Part shown: piece after piece, positions 1-6,661 of the stretch
Position numbering within the stretch: position 1 is the first letter of the stretch
Layout: the number at the start of each line of letters is the position of its first letter
Origin: JBHOQS01 sp042408875
GTDB taxonomy: Bacteria > Chloroflexota > UBA11872 > JBHOQS01
DNA: 14,795 nt
Assembly: GCA_042408875.1 (NCBI GenBank)
Contig: JBHOQS010000013.1
Coordinates: 1-14,795, forward strand
Reading direction: 5' to 3'
The notes under the pieces: model-generated
Seen by the model: only the letters and a program-made list of their open reading frames with translations
The model's database searches: none
What the model was told of the DNA's origin: nothing
Translations under genes and position numbers: made by a program

Positions 1-2179
1 GCGGATATCGAACCTCGAATCTGTTGCATCCGGCCTTTGGGTCGGATGAGGATTGAAACTCTGGATGGTGCGCAAGAGGCGTCGGAGCGCCTCGTGTTGC
101 ATCCGGCCTTTGGGTCGGATGAGGATTGAAACAATGTCACCGTCTCTCGATACGGTGTGACGGTGAGTTGCATCCGGCCTTTGGGTCGGATGAGGATTGA
201 AACGAGCATCTTCGGGCGCTTGTCCATGCGCCTCGGTATGTTGCATCCGGCCTTTGGGTCGGATGAGGATTGAAACAGGAGAGCGCAAACAAGTGGAAGG
301 AGAGGGTCGGGGCGTTGCATCCGGCCTTTGGGTCGGATGAGGATTGAAACTGGACAGATGTCGCCCGACATCTCCGACAAGGAAAGTTGCATCCGGCCTT
401 TGGGTCGGATGAGGATTGAAACCGAAAGAGCAGGTCGAAGTGATACGAGTCACTCAACGTTGCATCCGGCCTTTGGGTCGGATGAGGATTGAAACGAGCT
501 CGATGAAAGCGCCTCCGCTCGCGCTGTGCGAGTTGCATCCGGCCTTTGGGTCGGATGAGGATTGAAACATTGAGAGGCGCTCTTCGGTCCCAAAGCGACG
601 AAAGGTTGCATCCGGCCTTTGGGTCGGATGAGGATTGAAACTCGATCTCTCCCAGAATTGGAGGGAGCCTCCCTCCGTTGCATCCGGCCTTTGGGTCGGA
701 TGAGGATTGAAACGGTACGTACGCTCGACCGCTCGGATAGCCGGACGGAAGTTGCATCCGGCCTTTGGGTCGGATGAGGATTGAAACTGGGGGTGGATAG
801 GGGATGTCTACTCTCGCACCATGTTGCATCCGGCCTTTGGGTCGGATGAGGATTGAAACCGCTCACGGACATCAGCAGGCGGCTCGGGCACGCGTTGCAT
901 CCGGCCTTTGGGTCGGATGAGGATTGAAACGGTCGACCACGCCAATTGAGTTCGCAGGAAGTACGGGGTTGCATCCGGCCTTTGGGTCGGATGAGGATTG
1001 AAACTGCATGTACCACCACAGACGCATGCGAGCATGCGCTGGTTGCATCCGGCCTTTGGGTCGGATGAGGATTGAAACGCGCCGCTCTTGCGGCGTCCGA
1101 CGGTACTGTACATGTGTTGCATCCGGCCTTTGGGTCGGATGAGGATTGAAACACGTACGGTCTCGTGCGCGACCTCGGCATCACGTTCAGTTGCATCCGG
1201 CCTTTGGGTCGGATGAGGATTGAAACACTGCTGGGACATCCTCCAGGAGCTGGAGGTCCCGGGTTGCATCCGGCCTTTGGGTCGGATGAGGATTGAAACT
1301 TTGCCCCGTCGGGGCGACAAAAACAGGAGGTGCAAGGTTGCATCCGGCCTTTGGGTCGGATGAGGATTGAAACATGACGGTCGAGGCGGTCAACTCGTCC
1401 TGGTTGAGTTGCATCCGGCCTTTGGGTCGGATGAGGATTGAAACGCTCGTCCTGGTAGCGGTAGGACGCGTTGATAACGTTGCATCCGGCCTTTGGGTCG
1501 GATGAGGATTGAAACGTGAAACGCGGCGTCGCGGTCTCCTGTGCCTCCAGCGGTTGCATCCGGCCTTTGGGTCGGATGAGGATTGAAACTGTACACGCTG
1601 GCGGAGCGACAGCCGCCACGGAGGTACGTTGCATCCGGCCTTTGGGTCGGATGAGGATTGAAACACTCTACCAGGCGGTCGTTGAGACGGCCGACTGGCG
1701 GAGTTGCATCCGGCCTTTGGGTCGGATGAGGATTGAAACCAATTCACCCCCTCCGGGCGAGCAAGAAGTCGGGGGAGTTGCATCCGGCCTTTGGGTCGGA
1801 TGAGGATTGAAACGTGGCTCGTATCAGCGCCTGTACAGAACACATCAAGTTGCATCCGGCCTTTGGGTCGGATGAGGATTGAAACAGAGTATCGAGCAGT
1901 CCAAACAATGCCATTGCTTACTCCGTTGCATCCGGCCTTTGGGTCGGATGAGGATTGAAACAACGGCCCCTCCGGCCGTCCAGGCGGCCCTGCTGCGGTT
2001 GCATCCGGCCTTTGGGTCGGATGAGGATTGAAACATCTGCTCAGGCCGGAAGACCCGCTGGCAGGCCTGGAGTTGCATCCGGCCTTTGGGTCGGATGAGG
2101 ATTGAAACATACCGCACGTCCAAGTGCGACGGGGCGTCCCGAGGTTGCATCCGGCCTTTGGGTCGGATGAGGATTGAAC
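1..2179 (+). CRISPR. CRISPR array, 30 repeats of 37 bp, trailer end
   Basis: Thirty copies of a 37-bp repeat (starting GTTGCATCCGGC, ending GAGGATTGAAAC) start at 23, 96, 167, 240, 314, 386, 459, 532, 605, 677, 751, 823, 894, 968, 1042, 1116, 1190, 1263, 1337, 1408, 1479, 1553, 1628, 1703, 1777, 1849, 1925, 1998, 2072 and 2144. They are separated by 29 unique spacers of about 34-39 nt; bases 1-22 are the end of another spacer. Inside the repeat, CATCCG and CGGATG pair, and G-U plus two C-G pairs extend this to a roughly 9-bp stem. The last 8 nt, ATTGAAAC, match the usual 5' crRNA handle of Cas6-processed class 1 (type I or III) systems. This end sequence and the degenerate final repeat indicate transcription left to right, with the leader outside the window. 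No cas gene is present, so the subtype cannot be assigned. Many spacers are self-complementary (see findings). Confidence 0.99.
2144..2179 (+). repeat. Degenerate terminal CRISPR repeat
   Basis: The last repeat matches the consensus up to GGATTGA and then lacks one A (GAACG instead of GAAAC), giving 36 bp. No repeat follows. A decayed 3' repeat is typical of the leader-distal end, so this fixes the array orientation. Confidence 0.9.
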
Positions 2180-2505
2180 GCCTAAAATCAAGCTGCGCAC
2201 CGCCGTCCCAGATAGCCCGCTATGCTAGCCGCCTGAGCTGGCCTCTAGCACCAGCTGTAGCGTACCTCCCTCGATCAAGGCCTCCCTTCCCTTTACCGCT
2301 CCCGACTCCGCGCTCACCTGAACACTTTATCCTTGTACTACGCTCCCCCACCGCGTGCAAAGCGCTGCCGTACAGTGTACACTTGCGCCCGATGTCGGCA
2401 GGTCTAGCTGGTCTAGCTGGAGGGCTGAATCACTGCTGACGATCACCCTGACCAGCCAGCGTATCCAGCAGATGCCGAACACTACGGAACGAGGTGGAGG
2501 TGCCC
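2180..2505. other. Gene-free gap after the array
   Basis: No convincing gene lies here; a frame running from inside the array to 2439 is an artefact. The gap holds a palindrome GTACA-G-TGTAC at 2370-2380 and a perfect tandem pair of the 9-mer GTCTAGCTG at 2402-2419. A good ribosome-binding site (GGAGG, 2496-2500) serves the next gene. I see no convincing -35/-10 pair. Confidence 0.6.
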
Positions 2506-3534
2506 ATGCCAGCTCTTGAGCCAGGACAGCCCGTGCGCTTCGGGATCGTCGGCCTCGGCGTCGGCCGCAGCCGCGCTCAGATGGTGCTGAAAACGCCAGG
2601 TGCCAAGCTCCAGATGATCTGCGACCTGCGCCCGGAGGTCGCGCAGAAGTATGCCGCCGAATGGGGCTGCGCCTGGACCACGAATTTCGACGAGATGGTC
2701 GCCCGCGATGATATCGATGTGATCGGGGTCTTCACGCCCAGCGGCACGCACGCGGATTTCGTGATCAAGGCCGCACAGGCGGGCAAGCATGCGATCACGA
2801 CCAAGCCGATGGAGGTCACGCTCGCCCGCGCCGATGCGATGGCCGCCGCGGCGCGCCAGGCCGGCGTGGTGCTGGCGGTGGACTTCGGCAGCCGCTACTC
2901 CGATGAGGTTCGCAAGGTCAAGCTCGCCATCGATGCCGGTCGCCTCGGTCGGCCGATCTTCGGCGATATGCGCCTCAAGTGGTATCGCTCGCAGGAGTAT
3001 TACGATGCCGGCTCACCTTATCCCTGGCGGGGCACCTGGCGCTACGACGGCGGCGGCTCGCTGGCCAACCAGGGCATTCACGATCTCGATCTCTTGCAAT
3101 GGTTTATGGGACCGGTCCGCAGCGTGCGCGCCCGTATCAACATCTTCAACCATCGCATCGAGACTGAAGATGCCTGCCAGGCCTTCCTCACCTTTGAGAG
3201 CGGCGCCTGGGGCCTCGTGGAGACCACTACGACTGCCTGGGGCAGCCCCGGCCGCGCTCTCGAGCTCCATGGGACCAATGGGTGCATCTTCCTGGCCGAC
3301 CGCGGGATCGCCTTCTGGCGCTTCCAGGATGAGGACGAGGGCCGCGTCACGCCGTGGCAGCCGGAGCTCCCTCCAGAGCGCCCTCTGAACGTTATCGAGG
3401 ATATGGTCGCCGCGCTGACGAAAGGCACGCCGGTCGCCTGCCCGCCCGAAGAAGGCCGCAAGTCCGTCGCCATTATGGAGGCAATCTATCGCTCAGCACG
3501 ACAGGACGGCGTCGAGGTAACGCCCGAGCTCTAG
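2506..3534 (+). CDS. Gfo/Idh/MocA family oxidoreductase (first of three)
   Basis: This is a 342-residue predicted cytoplasmic NAD(P)-dependent dehydrogenase, a normal length for the family, whose members oxidise or reduce sugars, inositols and related cyclitols. The N-terminal Rossmann fold carries the dinucleotide loop GLGVG (16-20). The conserved Lys-Pro of the EKP motif appears as TKP (99-101, K100). The C-terminal domain has GGGSLANQGIH with H192. The residue four before this His, often Asp in inositol dehydrogenases, is N188 here; this NQGIH form is common in other subgroups. I chose ATG 2506 because GGAGG (2496-2500) sits 5 nt upstream; an in-frame GTG at 2494 overlaps that site. The VOC gene follows after about 170 bp on the same strand. 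The substrate cannot be told from sequence. Confidence 0.93.
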   Translation: MPALEPGQPVRFGIVGLGVGRSRAQMVLKTPGAKLQMICDLRPEVAQKYAAEWGCAWTTNFDEMVARDDIDVIGVFTPSGTHADFVIKAAQAGKHAITTKPMEVTLARADAMAAAARQAGVVLAVDFGSRYSDEVRKVKLAIDAGRLGRPIFGDMRLKWYRSQEYYDAGSPYPWRGTWRYDGGGSLANQGIHDLDLLQWFMGPVRSVRARINIFNHRIETEDACQAFLTFESGAWGLVETTTTAWGSPGRALELHGTNGCIFLADRGIAFWRFQDEDEGRVTPWQPELPPERPLNVIEDMVAALTKGTPVACPPEEGRKSVAIMEAIYRSARQDGVEVTPEL

Positions 3535-3583
3535 CACTCAGGCAGCCTTGCAGGCGCCTCTCCACTAATTTTTTGCATACATA

Positions 3584-3613
3584 ATTTCTGGCTGTGCGAT
3601 TTCTGGTTGTGCG
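3584..3613. repeat. 15-bp tandem duplication
   Basis: ATTTCTGGCTGTGCG (3584-3598) is followed directly by ATTTCTGGTTGTGCG (3599-3613), two abutting copies with one mismatch. It lies in an AT-richer gap between the dehydrogenase and the VOC gene. It could be a regulator site or simply a slippage product. Confidence 0.85.
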
Positions 3614-3637
3614 CGAGCAGCGACGCCATAAATCATG

Positions 3638-3680
3638 CTAAAGTATATAAACTACTATAAACTATGATTATAACGCATAC
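3638..3680 (+). promoter_or_regulatory. AT-rich presumed promoter region of the VOC gene
   Basis: This is an AT-rich island in GC-rich surroundings. It contains a 10-bp tandem pair, TATAAACTAC/TATAAACTAT (3646-3665), overlapping -10-like TATGAT (3663-3668) and followed by TATAAC. No clear -35 box is visible, so the exact start is unknown. Its position 25-70 bp before the VOC start fits a promoter. Confidence 0.45.
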
Positions 3681-3705
3681 GTGAGCCTGAGGAGTGTGCG
3701 GCAGA

Positions 3706-4104
3706 ATGAAGCATATCGACCATGTCGGCATCTTTGTGCGCGATCTTAACCGGCTAGTGGAGTTCTATACCACCGTTGTAGGCCTCGAGCTGAAAGATCG
3801 CACAAAGCTGCCGAACGGGACGGAGCTAGCGTTCTTGAAGATCGGCGCAGAGGGCATGATCGAGCTCATTCAGCGGGCGTCCCCGCCCGGCGATCGCCCC
3901 GCTGGGCCAGTCTACGGCCCGCATCATGTGGCCTTCCACGTGGACAGCGTCGCTGACTGGGTCCAGCGCCTCCAGCAACACGGCGTCAGGATGACCTCCG
4001 GACCGTCGGAGTTTCTGGCGCCCTCCGGCCGCTGCCGTATCGCCTTCTTCGCCGATCCTGAAGGGAACGTGCTCGAGCTGTTTGAGCGGGAGAACGACTT
4101 ATAA
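3706..4104 (+). CDS. VOC superfamily (glyoxalase/epimerase fold) protein
   Basis: This 132-residue protein has two beta-alpha-beta-beta-beta modules of the vicinal oxygen chelate fold. It opens with HIDHVGIFVRDL, carries IELI at 52-55 and GPHHVAFHV at 71-79, and ends with DPEGNVLELFE (117-127). Likely divalent-metal ligands are H6, E53, H74 and E124, as in glyoxalase I and methylmalonyl-CoA epimerase. The family also includes ring-cleaving dioxygenases and fosfomycin or bleomycin resistance proteins, so the reaction is open. I chose ATG 3706 because its product begins at the conserved HVGI strand; GAGGAG (3689-3694) lies 11 nt upstream, a longish spacing, and overlaps an alternative GTG at 3694. 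A stem-loop follows 60 bp downstream. Confidence 0.9.
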   Translation: MKHIDHVGIFVRDLNRLVEFYTTVVGLELKDRTKLPNGTELAFLKIGAEGMIELIQRASPPGDRPAGPVYGPHHVAFHVDSVADWVQRLQQHGVRMTSGPSEFLAPSGRCRIAFFADPEGNVLELFERENDL

Positions 4105-4165
4105 CCCTCCTATTTGCTACTGCTCCACGACAGCTACGCGCACTGGCGCCACATCGCTCCCTCGG

Positions 4166-4201
4166 GGTGGCCGGCGATTACCACTAGCATCGCCGGCCAC
4201 C
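4166..4201 (+). terminator. Perfect 13-bp stem-loop after the VOC gene
   Basis: GGTGGCCGGCGAT (4166-4178) and ATCGCCGGCCACC (4189-4201) pair perfectly around a 10-nt loop. There is no T tract, so it is not a classical intrinsic terminator, but position fits a 3'-end structure. The palindrome TGGCGCCA occurs on both sides (4144-4151 and 4207-4214), which may mean the whole 4144-4214 unit is a repetitive element. Confidence 0.55.
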
Positions 4202-4339
4202 TGTGTTGGCGCCACCGGAACGCTGGCTTCCTGGCAGCATGGCAGAGCTGTCCTCTGTTGGGCTTGCGACCAGCACCGTCCTGTTGTCCGGATGTGCGCG
4301 ATGATGTCGCTCCGGATGCCGCGGAAAGGTGTGTATCTG

Positions 4340-4365
4340 CACATATGCGCTCCACATATGCGCTC
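4340..4365. repeat. Perfect 13-bp tandem duplication
   Basis: CACATATGCGCTC occurs twice head to tail (4340-4352 and 4353-4365) without mismatch, within the 560-bp gene-free stretch before the solute-binding protein gene. Confidence 0.9.
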
Positions 4366-4441
4366 CAGTGGTCATAATACTCTCCCACAGGCTGGATCGC
4401 GTGCAGCCGCTATGACTTTCAGGGCACGGTTTTTGCAAGTT

Positions 4442-4533
4442 ATCCTTCCCGTACGGTACAAGGGTACCAGGTCTTGCCCCAGCGGCGTCCACAGGCCAGC
4501 ACGCATCCTTCCCGTACGGTACAAGGGTACCAG
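4442..4533. repeat. Two perfect 29-bp direct repeats, 34 bp apart
   Basis: A 29-bp sequence (starting ATCCTTCCCGTACGG, ending AAGGGTACCAG) occurs at 4442-4470 and 4505-4533 with no mismatch and unrelated flanks. Each copy contains a small hairpin GGTAC-AAGG-GTACC. Each also contains ACAAGGGT, the unit of the tandem array at 4593. This looks like a dispersed intergenic repeat family. Confidence 0.85.
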
Positions 4534-4592
4534 ACTGAGATCGCGCTCGTGCCCGTGCTTCCGATAGAGTACATCCGTTAGAGTGCAAGAGC

Positions 4593-4640
4593 ACAAGGGT
4601 ACAAGGGTACAAGGATACAAGGGTACAAGGGTAAAAGAGT
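4593..4640. repeat. 8-bp tandem array (ACAAGGGT x 6)
   Basis: Six head-to-tail 8-bp units run from 4593: four exact ACAAGGGT, one ACAAGGAT (4609) and one AAAAGAGT (4633). Weaker unit-like sequence precedes them. The array ends 26 bp before the start codon of the solute-binding protein gene, so it lies in its promoter or 5' leader. Copy number could vary by slippage. Confidence 0.9.
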
Positions 4641-4666
4641 ACAACTGAAGAAGGGGGTCGCTATTC

Positions 4667-6418
4667 ATGGAGACAACTACTGTGAGTTCACTGCGGCAAG
4701 AAGAGCGGCGGCGCATGACGCGGCGGGCAGTGGCGCTGTCGTTGAGCGGCAGCCTCATGGCCGCGCTGGCCACGGCCTGCCAGCTGCCGGGCCGCCAGCC
4801 GGCCGCAGCGCCCGGCACGCAGCCCGGAGGCGGCGAACAACGCGATCTGGCGCCACGCCAGGAGTTCCGCGCCAATCTCTCGGGAGAACCGCCCGGACTT
4901 GATCCGAACCTGGCCGCTTGGGCGGACTCGATCGCGGTGATCAACATCGCCTGGGAGGGCCTGCTGAAGTTTGCGCCGGATCTACAGGTGCAACCTGCCC
5001 TGGCCAGCGAGGTGCCCAGCATGAGCAATGGCGGGATCTCGCAGGATGGCCTGACCTATACCTTCAAGCTGCGCCCCGACGCCAGATGGAGCGACGGCAG
5101 GCCGGTCACGGCGGCCGACTTCGTCTTCGGCGTCAAGCACCTGCTGGACCCCCGCCTGGCAGCCGACTACGCGTCGTCATATTTCGCCATCGTCGGGGCA
5201 GAGGAGATGTACACGGCCAAGGCCAGCACTGAGGCAGAGGTCGATGCTCTGTTCGCCCGGGTCGGGGTGAAGGCCGTGGACGAGCGCACGGTCCAGGTGC
5301 AGCTCAAGCGCAGGCAGGCGACCTTCACGCAACTGGCGGCCCTGTGGCCGATGTTCCCGCTCCGCGAAGATGTCTGGAAGACGCATAAGGAGCAATGGAC
5401 CGAGCCGCAGAACTATATCTCCACCGGCCCGTTCCGCATGACTGAGTGGGTCCATCGCGACCACATCACCCTGGTGCCGAACCAGTACTATTATGGTGCC
5501 AAACCCACGTTGCAGAAGATCACCCTGACGATGGTGACCGATCCGAATGCGAACTATGCGGCGTATCTCAACAACGAGCGTGACGTCGTGAGTGTCCCGC
5601 CGCAGAACATTCCGGTGGTGCAGAACGACCCTAATCTGCGCACGCAGATCCTGCGGTATGACGAGCCCACCACGTTCGGCCTGCGCTTCAACGTGGCCAG
5701 GCCGCCGTTCGACAACGTGCGGGTGCGTCAGGCGCTGGCCATGGCTATCGATCGCGAGACCTTCATCAGGAATGTGCAGCGCGGCCTGGGCAAGCCAGCC
5801 TACTCCTGGTTGCCGCCTGGCATTCCTGGCCATGACCCGAATCTCGGCAAGGAGTTCGCGTTCAACCCGGAGAAGGCGAAGCAGGCACTAGCCGCAGCCG
5901 GCTACCCCGACGGCCGCGGGCTGCCGCCCCTCTCCCTCCAGTACGCCAACACCGGTACAAACCCCCAGGTTGCCGAGTTCGTACAGGCCCAGCTCAAGCA
6001 GCATCTGGGCATCGACCTGCGGCTGGAGCCGATGGAGCCACGCGCCTTCAGCGAGCTGGTCAACCGGAAGGAGCACTCCTGGGCCTGGTTTGGCTGGCAC
6101 GCCGACTACCCCGACCCGGAGAACTGGCTGCCGGATATCTGGGGCTGCAACGGCGGCAATAATAAGACCAACTACTGCAATCCGCAGTTCGATGCTCTGA
6201 TGCGCCAGGCCGTGGCTGAGCTTGATGACGCGAGGCGCCTCCAGCTCTGGCAGCAGGCCGAGCGCCTGCTGGTGCAGGACCAGCCGTCGGTCTTCCTGTT
6301 CTACCGCGAGGTGATGTACTTGGTGAAGCCGCACGTGCAGGGCCTGCGGCCGAATATCCTCGACTCCCGTATCCCCGGAGGGCGCTTCCTGCACGAGGTG
6401 TGGATTAAGCGGTCATAA
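4667..6418 (+). CDS. ABC transporter solute-binding lipoprotein, family 5
   Basis: This 583-residue extracellular binding protein is of the OppA/DppA type (SBP_bac_5), which captures peptides or, in some bacteria, oligosaccharides for an ABC importer. The N-terminus has a basic stretch (RRRMTRR, 14-20), a hydrophobic segment and a lipobox ending at C38 (LATAC), so the mature protein should be membrane-tethered. Family signatures include GEPPGLDP with a following WEGLL, ISTGPFRMTEW in the middle, and YPDPENWLPDIWG near the C-terminal third. AGGGGG (4652-4657) lies 9 nt before ATG 4667. No permease or ATPase gene is adjacent; downstream is a convergent dehydrogenase gene. The leader carries the 8-bp tandem array. 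The ligand cannot be assigned. Confidence 0.95.
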   Translation: METTTVSSLRQEERRRMTRRAVALSLSGSLMAALATACQLPGRQPAAAPGTQPGGGEQRDLAPRQEFRANLSGEPPGLDPNLAAWADSIAVINIAWEGLLKFAPDLQVQPALASEVPSMSNGGISQDGLTYTFKLRPDARWSDGRPVTAADFVFGVKHLLDPRLAADYASSYFAIVGAEEMYTAKASTEAEVDALFARVGVKAVDERTVQVQLKRRQATFTQLAALWPMFPLREDVWKTHKEQWTEPQNYISTGPFRMTEWVHRDHITLVPNQYYYGAKPTLQKITLTMVTDPNANYAAYLNNERDVVSVPPQNIPVVQNDPNLRTQILRYDEPTTFGLRFNVARPPFDNVRVRQALAMAIDRETFIRNVQRGLGKPAYSWLPPGIPGHDPNLGKEFAFNPEKAKQALAAAGYPDGRGLPPLSLQYANTGTNPQVAEFVQAQLKQHLGIDLRLEPMEPRAFSELVNRKEHSWAWFGWHADYPDPENWLPDIWGCNGGNNKTNYCNPQFDALMRQAVAELDDARRLQLWQQAERLLVQDQPSVFLFYREVMYLVKPHVQGLRPNILDSRIPGGRFLHEVWIKRS

Positions 6419-6517
6419 TCCTGGTCTACACTCGCTTCTTACGCGAGCTCTTGTTCATCAGCCGCTGCCGCCTAGCACTGGTGCAGGCTGAAGGCAGGCA
6501 GAGCGCTGGAAAATAGT

Positions 6518-6550
6518 GCAGCCCTGGATGCCATCCGTGTCCAGGGCTGC
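6518..6550. terminator. Stem-loop between convergent genes
   Basis: GCAGCCCTGGA (6518-6528) pairs perfectly with TCCAGGGCTGC (6540-6550) around an 11-nt loop. Read on the - strand, the stem is followed by ACTATTTTCC, a short T run. It may therefore terminate the - strand dehydrogenase gene ending at 6662, and possibly also the + gene ending at 6418. A smaller inverted repeat, CCTCC-GGG-GGAGG, lies near 6595. Confidence 0.6.
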
Positions 6551-6661
6551 GCGCAACAGGGAAGAGAGCGAGGGTTGACGAGGTTCTCCCGACCCTCCGG
6601 GGGAGGCTCTGCTCCACACTACTGCACCACCGCACTCCCGCAGCGTTCCCCCAGCCTCATC

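Noticed and set aside
137..2200. Long - strand open frames across the array (137-829, 450-1634, 808-1335, 1187-2200) with periodic peptides such as QSSSDPKAGCN
   Set aside because: They arise because the CRISPR repeat lacks stop codons in those frames; the periodic peptide is the translated repeat and spacers shift the frame.
1516..2439. + strand frames 1516-1803 and 2086-2439
   Set aside because: The first is translated repeat, and the second runs from the array into a gap with no ribosome-binding site or family signal.
4442..4533. Two 29-bp repeats with a 34-bp spacer as a mini CRISPR
   Set aside because: The geometry fits, but there are only two copies, the sequence is unrelated to the real array and its core recurs in the adjacent 8-bp tandem array, so an intergenic repeat family is more likely.
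4082..5028. Several open frames of 75-218 codons on both strands around 4082-5028
   Set aside because: They consist of translated repeats or antisense of the binding protein gene, overlap each other, and lack ribosome-binding sites.
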